A stretch of DNA of 64,000 bases from an uncultured Prevotellaceae bacterium (GTDB lineage: Bacteria; Bacteroidota; Bacteroidia; Bacteroidales; Bacteroidaceae). Shown piece by piece: positions 27,764 through 36,429 of this stretch. The number at the start of each line of letters is the position of its first letter. Positions within the stretch are counted from its first letter, which is position 1. Location of the stretch: contig CAMVAT010000018.1 in the NCBI GenBank assembly GCA_947165505.1, positions 1 through 64,000 of the forward strand. The letters are read 5' to 3'. The notes beneath the pieces were generated by a model, which saw nothing but the letters and a program-made list of their open reading frames with translations, was not told the DNA's origin and made no database searches. The translations under genes and the position numbers were made by a program.

Positions 27764-27771
27764 CAAATTTA
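27764..27771 (-). promoter_or_regulatory. -7 box of the secreted-protein gene
   Basis: TAAATTTG on the minus strand lies about 53 bp upstream of the start codon. The rest of the 401-bp divergent gap (27712-28112) is AT-rich, and I see no gene in it. Confidence 0.55.
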
Positions 27772-28030
27772 GCGATTTGTGCTCGCTTTGCGTGAAAGAT
27801 TTCGTTAAAAAGAATTAACCGGCGGGCAAAAAACTTTCAAATTGTCAGTTATGTCCATAAAATGTCGGCATTTTTTATCTTTTCATTTCATCTGGATGAT
27901 AGTTTACACCTCGCGTCATCGCTATTACCTTGCAAAGGTAAACATTTTGCGCCAAACAGCCATTTTTTATTCTTTTCAAATCCGACAAATTGCCATTTTC
28001 GTAATAAATCGGTACTTTTTCGGCGCGTTT

Positions 28031-28062
28031 TTTTGCTTTCTTGAAGATTTGCGCTAATTTTG
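28031..28062 (+). promoter_or_regulatory. promoter of the TPR-AraC regulator
   Basis: TTTTG (28031-28035), a 19-bp spacer and TAATTTTG (28055-28062) form a near-consensus Bacteroidetes promoter. Confidence 0.75.
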
Positions 28063-28112
28063 CACCTCGGATTGAAATGTGGTTCGACCATTGTACTGTG
28101 ACACTCCATCCA

Positions 28113-29966
28113 ATGACAAATATTCGTGTGCTTCGCCTCTTTTTGCTTGTTGTCATCATGTCGGTGGCAGCTGTCTGCGTCAGTGCGCAGACCGGGCAGC
28201 GCGCGGACCTTTGGCAGCGGTGCGAACGGGCACGGAGTCTGTGCCAGTACGACTCGCTGGCGGTCTATGCCGGTGAGATGCTCTCGCAGGCAAGGGCTGG
28301 CGGCGATGAGCGCACCGAGGCTTACGCCCTCTTCTATCAGGGCCTGTCACAGCTCTTTACTGGCAAGGGCGGCGGTTCGCTCCAATCGCTCAGTCAGTCG
28401 CGCGACTTGGCCGAAGAGATAGAGAATGACTCCATCCTCGCCCTCGTCACCAATGCCATGGGCATCTACCACGCCATGGTCGAGAACAACCGCTTTGTGG
28501 CGCAGCAGTTTTTCTTCCGCAGCCTCGACTACGCCGAGAAAGCCCGGTATGAGCAGCTCAAGGGGCGCGTCTATGGCAACCTGCTCACCCTGACGCATAC
28601 CGCCACCGACACCGCCGGACTGGCCAACGCACGCCGCATCTACGACTACGGCCATGAGCAGCACGACTACGAGCAGACATTCATGGGCGCCTATTACCAA
28701 GCCAACTACTACAACCTCACGGGCGACAACCAACGGGCGGAGACGTTTCTGCGCGAGGCGCTTGATATCTACCGCGACTATCCCTACGACGATGTGGCAT
28801 CGGTCTATACACTCTATTCTAAAGTGAAGATGGACATGGGACAGACAGACGAGGCCGAGCGCTACGCGCGTCAGGCGATAGCCCTGGCCGACAGCCTGCA
28901 TCAGCCCTTCCTGCTGCCCGACACCTACCTGCAATATGCCGAGGTGCTCTCGCGCAAGGGCAATCCGGCTCTCTCCAACGCCATGGCGCAACGGGCACTG
29001 GAGACCGCCGACCTGGCATCGAGCAAGACGCAGGCCGTGGCATGCTATCGGCTGATGGCACGCAACAGTCGGATGTTGGGACAGAACGCACAGGCGATGG
29101 ACTGTCTGGAGCGCGCCAACCAACTGATGGACACGCTCACGCTCATCAACATGGAGCGGCTCAACCACGAGCGCACCATCATGCTCGACATACAGAAGAA
29201 AGAGCAGGAGGCACAGCTCAGGCGGCAGCAGATGGCCTCGCAGCGCAGGATGAACATCTTCCTCGTCGTGGCGGTAGCCCTGCTCACGGCTCTGTTGGCC
29301 GTCATCTACGTGCTCTATCGGCACCGCAACCGGCTCTATAAGAATATCGTCAGGCAGAACGCTGCCGCCGTGCGACACCAGAAAGAACTGCAACAGCGCA
29401 TCGACCGCCTGATGGAGCACCCCGAAGGAAAAGCCCCCGGAGAGCCCGGAAAGCCCGGAAACCCCGGAAACCCCGGAAAATCCGGAAAATCCGGAGAATC
29501 CGGAATATCCGGAGAACCCGGAGAACCCGGAATATCCGGAGAATCCGGAGAACCCGGCGCCCCCCCCATTGACCCCAGCGATCCCGGCAACAAGCTGGTC
29601 GATAACGACGAGAAAAAACAGGCACTCTACGACCGTGCCTGCCAATTGATGGAGCAGGAGCGCCTCTACACCGACCCGCAGCTCAACCGCGAGCGGCTGG
29701 CCGAGTTGCTCGGCACCAACCGCACTTACCTCTCGACGATCATCAAGGAGAAGAGCGGCATGAGCTACTTGCAGTTCGTCAACTCGTATCGCATCGACGA
29801 GGCCATCCGCATCCTCTCCGACCCCGACAAGATCGACTACCCGCTCAAACAGATATGGAGCGACCTGGGCTTCAACTCGCCCGCCACCTTCTATAAGCTC
29901 TTCCAGCAGGCGGTGGGCATCACGCCTTCGGTCTATCGCAAGCAGTTCATTGACCTCAACGAGTGA
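28113..29966 (+). CDS. membrane TPR sensor with AraC-type output domain
   Basis: The start at 28113 gives a signal-anchor (MTNIRVLRLFLLVVIMSVAA); the frame runs 24 codons further up without leader character. Of 617 residues, about 30-365 form TPR-like helical pairs outside the membrane, a transmembrane helix lies near 380-402, and the C-terminal AraC helix-turn-helix domain (about 515-612, with LAELLGTNRTYLSTIIKEK and SYRIDEAIRILSD) binds DNA. Such one-piece regulators sense a signal in the periplasm and act on genes nearby; the PL9 pectate lyase gene just downstream is the natural target, which is inference. The odd part is a collagen-like Gly-X-X stretch of about 14 triplets (about residues 440-485) in the cytosolic linker, encoded by 9-bp CCGGA repeats that also fill the gap after the gene. 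Confidence 0.9.
   Translation: MTNIRVLRLFLLVVIMSVAAVCVSAQTGQRADLWQRCERARSLCQYDSLAVYAGEMLSQARAGGDERTEAYALFYQGLSQLFTGKGGGSLQSLSQSRDLAEEIENDSILALVTNAMGIYHAMVENNRFVAQQFFFRSLDYAEKARYEQLKGRVYGNLLTLTHTATDTAGLANARRIYDYGHEQHDYEQTFMGAYYQANYYNLTGDNQRAETFLREALDIYRDYPYDDVASVYTLYSKVKMDMGQTDEAERYARQAIALADSLHQPFLLPDTYLQYAEVLSRKGNPALSNAMAQRALETADLASSKTQAVACYRLMARNSRMLGQNAQAMDCLERANQLMDTLTLINMERLNHERTIMLDIQKKEQEAQLRRQQMASQRRMNIFLVVAVALLTALLAVIYVLYRHRNRLYKNIVRQNAAAVRHQKELQQRIDRLMEHPEGKAPGEPGKPGNPGNPGKSGKSGESGISGEPGEPGISGESGEPGAPPIDPSDPGNKLVDNDEKKQALYDRACQLMEQERLYTDPQLNRERLAELLGTNRTYLSTIIKEKSGMSYLQFVNSYRIDEAIRILSDPDKIDYPLKQIWSDLGFNSPATFYKLFQQAVGITPSVYRKQFIDLNE
29428..29565. repeat. 9-bp CCGGA repeats encoding a Gly-X-X linker
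   Basis: Units like CCCGGAAAC and TCCGGAGAA repeat in frame and encode G-(K/E/N/I)-(P/S) triplets in the regulator. The same DNA word recurs at 29979-30055, 45903-46035, 46167-46222, 47686-47771 and 49601-49640. Confidence 0.85.
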
Positions 29967-29978
29967 TGGGGCGGGGGC

Positions 29979-30055
29979 TCCGGATTTTCCGGATTCTCCG
30001 GGTTTTCCGGGTTTTCCGGATTCTCCGGATTCTCCGGATATTCCGGGTTATCCGG
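29979..30055. repeat. 9-bp CCGGA repeats between regulator and PL9 gene
   Basis: About eight CCGGATTTT/CCGGATTCT units lie outside any gene here, in the opposite orientation to the coding copy 400 bp upstream. They could form a long stem with it in the RNA. Confidence 0.85.
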
Positions 30056-30108
30056 TCATTTAGCAAAAAAACAAACAAACCAACCAAACCAAAACCAATC
30101 AAAAAAAC

Positions 30109-32532
30109 ATGCTACAGACAAAGAAATCACTTGTCATGAGCACACTCATGGCACTCTGCATGATGCTTTTAGGCAACATGGCCGTGCAGGCTCAGGCCAT
30201 CCATGTGGCTACCGACGGCAATGACGACAATGCCGGCACCGCCGAGGCTCCCCTGAAGACCATCCACAAAGCCGTGGAGCTGGTGCAACCCGGCGACACC
30301 GTATGGGTGCACGGTGGCACCTATACCATCAGCGAACGCATCAAGATTCCAGAGAAGGCGACCACGCCCGACCGGCGCTGCTACCTCTGGGCGGTTCCGG
30401 GTGAGACCGTGGTCATCGACGGCTCTGCCATGCACCATACCACCAAGGCGGATTTCAAGATGGGACGCTGCATCTACGTCAACCATCTGGCCAATTACTG
30501 GCACTTCAAGGGCCTGACGCTCTGCAACGCCGAAGACAACGGCATGAAGGTGGAGGGGTCGTACAACATCATCGAGCAGTGCGTCTTCCACGACAATAAC
30601 GACACCGGCCTGCAGATAGGCATGTACAAGGACTTCGACATCGAAGAGACCAAGGAACTGCCCAAGGGCACGCCGCAGTACAACCCCGGCTACCAGTTCT
30701 GCCGCGGCAATATCGTCATCAACTGCGATGCCTATAACAACAACGACAGCCGCGAGTTTGACGGTAAAGACGACGACGGAGGCGATGCCGACGGCTTCGC
30801 CTGCAAACTGTTTCCCGGACCAGGCACCGAGTTCCACGGTTGCCGCGCATGGAACAACAGCGACGACAACTGGGACCTCTACATGGTCTATCACCCCGTG
30901 GTCATCGACAGCTGCTGGGCCTACCACGCCGGCTACTTCCCCGACGGCAGGGTGGGTAAGAACGGCAACGGATTCAAACTCGGCGGCGGCGGGTCGGCCG
31001 GCGGAGCTGCCTTCGACCAGTCGCTCGGCGCACACGTGCTGACCAACTGCGTGTCGTTCGGCAACCTGCACAAGGGCTACGACCAGAACAATGCCTACGA
31101 GGGCATGTATATCATCAACTGCACCGCATGGGGCAATGAGTTCAACTACCGCTTCCCCACCATCTTCAAATACGGCGGCATGATGATACGCAACTGCATC
31201 GGGTGGGGCGCCACGGTCGAGAACCACGAGTTCCTCTCGGGCGACAAAGAGGGGGTGCAGGTGCCCAACACCGACTATAACTCATGGACCACGCTCGACC
31301 AGTGCAGTCCGTATAAGGAGAGCACCAAGGTGGGCAAGGCTCCCAACCTGACGAAAGACTATTCGGGCGAGTTCGTGTCGCTCAGCGTGGCCGACTTCAT
31401 GGCACCGCGCCAGGCCGACGGTTCGCTGCCCGACAACGGCTTCGCACGGCTCAAGGCCGGGTCGGTGATGAAAGACAAGGGCACACCCATCGTGGGCTTC
31501 ACCCCTGAGCGCCACCTGCCTCTGGCCGAGGCCACGGCGGCCCACCTGGAACTGATCACCGCCGACGACATCACCATCCCCTACAACGATGCCGCACCCG
31601 ACTTCGGCGCCTACGAGCTCGACGGTGTGCCGGCCGACATCGTGGTGCCCGAGAAGGCCACGCTGACGTGCCTCACAGCCAATGCCATACAAGAGGTGAT
31701 GCGTGGCGAGCCCATTGCCGACATCGTCTTCGAGATGGGCGGCGCTGCCAACGGTGCCACCGTCGCCGGACTGGCCGAGGGACTGACCTATACCATCGAC
31801 GGCACTCTCATCACCATCAGCGGCACACCCGCAGAGAGCTGCACCTACGTGGTGACCGTGACCGGCGGCCCGCGCGAGGTGACCACCACCGGCATCATCA
31901 CCTGTGTGACGCCCTACCGCGTGCTCACCGGCGACTGGTATCCCTTCCAAGACCTGGAGAGCGCACTGCCCGCCGACCTGCAAGGGGTGCTCAGCACCGT
32001 GACGGGCGACGACGCATACCCCTCGCGCATCGACCCCGCCTACAAGGAGAGCGACGGCAATGTGCCTGCAGGATGTACGCTCGGCGCACTGGTGATGGGC
32101 CGCAACAACGGCGGTGCCCGCTGGGACTTCACCGACGGCGTGCTGCAACTGCTCGTCAACCTGCATATCACCGGCGGACGCACGTTTAAGATCAACTACA
32201 CGTTGGCCGACGGCACACAGCATACCGCCAATGTGGCGAAGATGAGCAAGGGCACCTACTGCGCCTGGGACGTGCTGGCGCAGGCCGGCATCGACGAGGC
32301 CACCGCACAGCGCATCCGCAGTATCTCGCTGCTCAACAACAACAGCGGCGGCGAGGTGCGCCTCTACGATATGTATGTGCGCGTGCCCGTGGCATCAGCG
32401 CCCACGGCCATCAGCAACCTCCCGTCCGACGGCAACACCTGCGGCAAGGCGCGCAAATACCTCCTCGACGGCCGTATCGTCATCGAACGTGCCGGACAGC
32501 GATACAACGCCGTGGGAGAGCGGCTGTATTAA
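30109..32532 (+). CDS. PL9-family pectate lyase
   Basis: The 807-residue protein has a signal peptide (about 29 residues) and a right-handed parallel beta-helix. The active-site set of PL9 (Erwinia PelL) is present in order: calcium ligands D228 in ADGFA, D252 and D253 in SDDNW, D256, and the catalytic base K290 in GNGFKLGG. The spacing between these residues nearly equals that of PelL (209, 233, 234, 237, 273). PL9 enzymes cut polygalacturonan by beta-elimination. After the helix (about residue 500) come about 300 residues with a small Ig-like domain (TAVAGL-like, 520-590), a further beta-rich domain and a tail RKYLLDGRIVIERAGQRYN typical of exported Bacteroidales enzymes. The products would feed into KduI and KduD at 0-2 kb. 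The adjacent AraC-type regulator probably controls it. Confidence 0.92.
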   Translation: MLQTKKSLVMSTLMALCMMLLGNMAVQAQAIHVATDGNDDNAGTAEAPLKTIHKAVELVQPGDTVWVHGGTYTISERIKIPEKATTPDRRCYLWAVPGETVVIDGSAMHHTTKADFKMGRCIYVNHLANYWHFKGLTLCNAEDNGMKVEGSYNIIEQCVFHDNNDTGLQIGMYKDFDIEETKELPKGTPQYNPGYQFCRGNIVINCDAYNNNDSREFDGKDDDGGDADGFACKLFPGPGTEFHGCRAWNNSDDNWDLYMVYHPVVIDSCWAYHAGYFPDGRVGKNGNGFKLGGGGSAGGAAFDQSLGAHVLTNCVSFGNLHKGYDQNNAYEGMYIINCTAWGNEFNYRFPTIFKYGGMMIRNCIGWGATVENHEFLSGDKEGVQVPNTDYNSWTTLDQCSPYKESTKVGKAPNLTKDYSGEFVSLSVADFMAPRQADGSLPDNGFARLKAGSVMKDKGTPIVGFTPERHLPLAEATAAHLELITADDITIPYNDAAPDFGAYELDGVPADIVVPEKATLTCLTANAIQEVMRGEPIADIVFEMGGAANGATVAGLAEGLTYTIDGTLITISGTPAESCTYVVTVTGGPREVTTTGIITCVTPYRVLTGDWYPFQDLESALPADLQGVLSTVTGDDAYPSRIDPAYKESDGNVPAGCTLGALVMGRNNGGARWDFTDGVLQLLVNLHITGGRTFKINYTLADGTQHTANVAKMSKGTYCAWDVLAQAGIDEATAQRIRSISLLNNNSGGEVRLYDMYVRVPVASAPTAISNLPSDGNTCGKARKYLLDGRIVIERAGQRYNAVGERLY

Positions 32533-32551
32533 CCTGATTCATACAGGGATA

Positions 32552-32664
32552 CAACGGATTTCACGGATGACACGGATTATTGCCATCGCTGATTATCAGC
32601 AGGATATAAATCCGTGTCATCCGTGAAATCTGTTGTCACGTTCGGTCGGATTTGCAATCCGACC
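32552..32664. repeat. inverted repeats after the PL9 gene
   Basis: A pair of 28-bp arms around GATTTCACGGATGACACGG (32552-32579 and 32607-32635) surrounds a 27-bp loop, followed by a separate 9-bp palindrome GGTCGGATT-TGC-AATCCGACC (32644-32664). They lie between convergent genes and lack a T-run, so they are not a standard terminator. Confidence 0.8.
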
Positions 32665-32695
32665 GCATGGAGTATAAGCCTTTAAGAGAGTCTCG

Positions 32696-35221
32696 TCATT
32701 CCACTTCAACGATTTCTATCTCCAAGTCGTCGTAGTCGTCATCGGCGGCTGGCAGGTCGTCGCCGTCTCCCATCGGCGTCATCGTGACTTTTGGGGCTCG
32801 CATGGTCTCGCCCGACAGGTCGTAATCTATCTCGCCATAACTGCTGTCTTTGTCAAAGCCGCGAACATACCAATCGGCCTTAAACGTCTTACCGTCCTTA
32901 TCCTTTTCTGTGGTAGTCTTATAGAATTGGTCTTCTCCCTCGTTGAGCGACTCGTCATATTTCAAGTTGACGGTGTAAGCCGTTCCCCAGTTGGTTGTCT
33001 CCGCACCTTCTAAATCGAACTTTACGTATGGACGGAAAACGAGGGTTCTGTTACCCTTATCACTCTTTTTAATGAACCATAGTACGTTTTTGATACCACC
33101 ATTTATCGGCTTCTTGATAGAGTAGGTCTTGTTGCCCACTTGGAATCCCCACTCTTTAATCTCGTCCGCACTCATGCTGTTCGTACCCCATGGCTGCACA
33201 TACGTACGGAATTTGAAATCATAGTAGTAGTGCTCCACACCGCTCCGCCGATAATAATAATAATGTTGAGCAGTCATGTCATGATCAAATAGCTCTAAAG
33301 TGGGCGATTGAGAGGAGAAAGGATATGCATGGCTGTAAAGAATCCTGTCCTCATTTGGTAGCGGTTGATCGTTGATGTAATACAAGACGGCATAATAGGT
33401 CTTGTCACGCTCTAAAATTGCATCGATTGTCCACTTAAAACTATTGACATCTTTACTCTTCAACTTGTCAAAGACCTTTTCTGCTACGGGTTCCTTGCTG
33501 AAAACAGGATCCGCCGTCTCATCTAATTTCATGATATTGATATCTTCACTTTTATAGACACGGACTTCGGGATGGGTGTGTTCCATGGTTGTAGAACTTA
33601 AATAGCTTTTCTTCAAGTCAAAGCTCATATCAAAGATAGGAGGTTCCCAAGATTTTTGGTTACGGCAGAGAAAACTCATGTTTTCCACATAAGGATAGTA
33701 GGGCCAGTCTTTTGCTAATATCTCACCGACAACATCGGTATTGCTTGTGCTTCCAAACAATTTTTTTACAAAATCAGTGATGTTAAACTCATATTTTAGG
33801 CATTCAAACAATTTGACATAAGCTTTTGAACCCAATTCTAACGGAAGCCCGGTATGAAACACACTATAATATGGATTTTTCGACTTACTTGAGCTTCCCA
33901 TTCTGATTTTAGGACCAATGGTCGGAGTTAATTCTAATCCTACATCAAGAACATCTTCATCAGGACAGTCTAATGTAATGTTGATTTTGGCACCCACTTT
34001 GAAATGAGAAGTGAAACCTGCTTGTGTGGGTAAGGAAAAATATGTGTCTTTTACAGATTCTATCGACCGCCAGTACGGACCGTTTTCTCGTTTGGGCATG
34101 CCCCAGGAAATACCAGTGCCAAAGAATTTCCCGATGGACATCTCGCTTTCAAATGAGCTTGAAGCATCTATGGAATTTTCCCATTTTATAACCGGAACAA
34201 TGGTGATCTTAAGAGGTACACCGCCAGGTTTTACCTTTATAGTCTTTTCCAATTTTTTTTCATTTTCTTTATTATCTTTTCCCGTTACATTCTTATACCA
34301 TTGAACGATATCAATATCAATTTGACCTTTTCCCTTTATACTGGAACCTGCTTGCATGAAAAATCCGAAGATGCAACCTAAATCATATTGCTTCTCATTC
34401 ATGTCTATATGAAGCACCGGCTCTATGTAAGGCATAATGCCAAGCATTACTGATAAAGTGGCTGACCCCGACACTTTAACGACATCTTTTTTTGATTCAT
34501 CAAGATTCCCTGATGCTGTTACGTCTAATTTGAACGGCGGTATTTTATTAAAACAGTTATGGTCTTGGTCAATTCTTTTTAACTTGGGTTCCCAATTATC
34601 CCAATCAATGTCTGTCGTCGCGCGTCTGGCGGGTGCTTGATAGGCGATATTGGTGTTTATCTGGTCCTCTTCTACATCCGGGTCGTAATTATATTCACTG
34701 GGGTCAATGTTCTCGTCGTAGTTCATGTCGAACACGAAATGACTGAAGATATCTCCCAGTGCCGCACGCTCTAACTTCACTGCATACAGTCCGTTTCCTT
34801 TCGTCACGCTCAGCACACGGTGCTGCATGCCGTAGGTCAGTTTGTCTGTGAAGAGCGAGGCGAGCAGTTCGCCGGGCACAGGCAAATAGTTGTCGGGGAT
34901 ATAGTCGGCAAGGTAGAGGGTGCTGTAATCCTCGCTGATGCTGGTGATGTATGGGGCGAGATAGTCATCCACATACGTCACTTCCGGGCGGTATTGGTAG
35001 TCGCAGGTGTATTCATCCGTCTCCTCGTGCACCACGCTCTTGAACCCCGGTGCGTCGGAGAGGCCGCGCAGGTCGTTGTCGAGGATGGTGCAGCTGCCCA
35101 GAACGAAGACTGCCAATAAGGCAAGCAGGGGAGTGAAAGCTGGAGCCTCCCCCCGGCCCCCTCCGAGGGAGGGGGTGAACCACTTGCGTCCTTCTCTCGT
35201 GTTACTATCTGGTCTCTTCAT
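32696..35221 (-). CDS. large lipoprotein of unknown function
   Basis: The likely start is the ATG at 35219-35221, giving 841 residues with a lipobox LAVFVLGSC (C about residue 47). The frame extends 71 codons upstream through a repeat copy, which I leave out. In the 46-residue leader the n-region contains PSLGGGRGE, encoded by an inverted GC-rich repeat (about 35150-35180). The mature protein has acidic, tyrosine-rich segments, a block like GSATLSVMLGIMPY, and no motif I recognise. Bases about 33,300-34,700 are more AT-rich than neighbouring genes, which hints at different origin or poor constraint. It closes the six-gene minus-strand cluster and is probably surface-exposed. Confidence 0.7.
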   Translation of the reverse strand: MKRPDSNTREGRKWFTPSLGGGRGEAPAFTPLLALLAVFVLGSCTILDNDLRGLSDAPGFKSVVHEETDEYTCDYQYRPEVTYVDDYLAPYITSISEDYSTLYLADYIPDNYLPVPGELLASLFTDKLTYGMQHRVLSVTKGNGLYAVKLERAALGDIFSHFVFDMNYDENIDPSEYNYDPDVEEDQINTNIAYQAPARRATTDIDWDNWEPKLKRIDQDHNCFNKIPPFKLDVTASGNLDESKKDVVKVSGSATLSVMLGIMPYIEPVLHIDMNEKQYDLGCIFGFFMQAGSSIKGKGQIDIDIVQWYKNVTGKDNKENEKKLEKTIKVKPGGVPLKITIVPVIKWENSIDASSSFESEMSIGKFFGTGISWGMPKRENGPYWRSIESVKDTYFSLPTQAGFTSHFKVGAKINITLDCPDEDVLDVGLELTPTIGPKIRMGSSSKSKNPYYSVFHTGLPLELGSKAYVKLFECLKYEFNITDFVKKLFGSTSNTDVVGEILAKDWPYYPYVENMSFLCRNQKSWEPPIFDMSFDLKKSYLSSTTMEHTHPEVRVYKSEDINIMKLDETADPVFSKEPVAEKVFDKLKSKDVNSFKWTIDAILERDKTYYAVLYYINDQPLPNEDRILYSHAYPFSSQSPTLELFDHDMTAQHYYYYRRSGVEHYYYDFKFRTYVQPWGTNSMSADEIKEWGFQVGNKTYSIKKPINGGIKNVLWFIKKSDKGNRTLVFRPYVKFDLEGAETTNWGTAYTVNLKYDESLNEGEDQFYKTTTEKDKDGKTFKADWYVRGFDKDSSYGEIDYDLSGETMRAPKVTMTPMGDGDDLPAADDDYDDLEIEIVEVE

Positions 35222-35336
35222 AGCGAAATGATTTTTAAAGTGTCTATCGTATTCTTCTTCTGTTTCAAGCTGATGTGTTGTTGAGGTCTTGGACCGAAAA
35301 ATGCAGAATGCTGGAGCATCACCTTCGTGTTTGGAA

Positions 35337-35413
35337 GTAGGGACAGGGCGTGCCCTGTCCGTTATATGCCGATGAGGCCCCCTGCTAGCGGACAGGGCAC
35401 GCCCTGTCCCTAC
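35337..35413. repeat. GGACAGGGC palindrome pair, intergenic copy
   Basis: The arms GGACAGGGC-GT-GCCCTGTCC (and its inverted partner) flank about 30 bp of variable sequence. The neighbouring 35453-35482 CCCCTGC array gives the same order of modules as in the NRPS blocks. Confidence 0.85.
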
Positions 35414-35503
35414 TTGTTGTTTGGTATTTTTCACTGTCGTTCAACAACTCGTCTCCTGCCCCCTGCTCCTTGCCCCCTGCCCCCAAGAGGGCGAAAGCCC
35501 TCT

Positions 35504-36274
35504 TTAGAACTTCATCTCGTACAGCCCGGAGAGGGTGCCGTGCGTCTCGCCGTCGAAGAGCAGGGTGTCGGGCAACTCATACACCTCGTGGCGTTTGTGG
35601 TCGTAGAGGCGGAAGACGATTTTCTCGGGTGCCTCCACCGGCTCGTCGGGATACTGCGGGTCTTGCGGTTTCAGTTCTGGGTCGTAGGGCGCGTCGGGGT
35701 TGAGCCGGCTGTAGATGCGGAAGCGCATGAATTCGATGTCTTTCTCCTCGCGCCATTCACCCACGCCGCGCACCTCGTCGCCGCAGAAGGCCGCCACCAC
35801 GTGTTCGCTGCCGAGCGGCTGTCCCTGGAGTGTGGGGTGAGCATACACCATCATGTCGAAAGCATAGCCGCGGTTCATATCCACGCCCCAATAAGGCATC
35901 ACATAGATGTGGCAGGTGTCGTAGATCTGGTATTCTATCGACACGCCCGTGACGGTGGTCTCGCCCTCGGCCACCCCGATCAGGTTGTTATCCACCACGG
36001 TGGCCACGAGCGGGTCGTCCGACATCCAGTAGATGGTCATGTTCGAGATGGTGTCGGGTGTGAATATGGGGTTGATGCGCCCTGTGTCGCCCGCCATGAT
36101 AAAGTACTCGTGCCGGTCAAACTCCATGTGGTAGGGCGACACGGTGGGCTGGAACTCCAGCATGTCGCCGCACGAGGTGAGGATCGCTACGATGGCCAGC
36201 AGCCACAGCCTCACCGCGCCCCCTCTGCGTGAGGGGGTGTGCGTACTGCCTCTTAGCTGATGTCGATGTCTCAT
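35504..36274 (-). CDS. lipoprotein with Ig-like (BIG2) and shared C-terminal domain
   Basis: The 256-residue product has a leader ending in the lipobox AIVAILTSC (C about 35). A BIG2-like domain (residues about 40-125, with TVSPYHMEFDRHEYFIMAGD and VATVVDNNLIGVAEG) is followed by a domain with VVAAFCGDEVRGVGEW and FRLYDHKRHEVYE. This second domain resembles the one at both ends of the 985-residue cluster protein. The leader n-region PSRRGGAVRL is encoded by a GC-rich inverted repeat (CCCCCTC/GAGGGGG, about 36215-36240). The gene lies in the six-gene cluster; its function is unknown. Confidence 0.75.
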   Translation of the reverse strand: MRHRHQLRGSTHTPSRRGGAVRLWLLAIVAILTSCGDMLEFQPTVSPYHMEFDRHEYFIMAGDTGRINPIFTPDTISNMTIYWMSDDPLVATVVDNNLIGVAEGETTVTGVSIEYQIYDTCHIYVMPYWGVDMNRGYAFDMMVYAHPTLQGQPLGSEHVVAAFCGDEVRGVGEWREEKDIEFMRFRIYSRLNPDAPYDPELKPQDPQYPDEPVEAPEKIVFRLYDHKRHEVYELPDTLLFDGETHGTLSGLYEMKF

Positions 36275-36304
36275 GGGTGTATGGTTTTATTATTATTTTC
36301 TTTA

Positions 36305-36384
36305 CTAGTCGTGCTAGACGTGCTAGTCGTACTAGTCGTACTAGTCGCACTAGTCGTGCTAGTCGTGCTAGTCGTACTAGTATT
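36305..36384. repeat. 9-bp CTAGTCGTR tandem array
   Basis: Eight units of the type CTAGTCGTA/CTAGTCGTG lie between two genes of the minus-strand cluster. Each unit contains CTAG. Confidence 0.9.
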
Positions 36385-36429
36385 TATAGTCTCTCTCAGG
36401 CTCTGAGCAAATCTCTTACCTCTTACCTC

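Noticed and set aside
29428..29565. True bacterial collagen domain
   Set aside because: Only about 14 Gly-X-X triplets lie in a cytosolic linker, encoded by a DNA word that is also common in non-coding gaps; more likely a repeat by-product.
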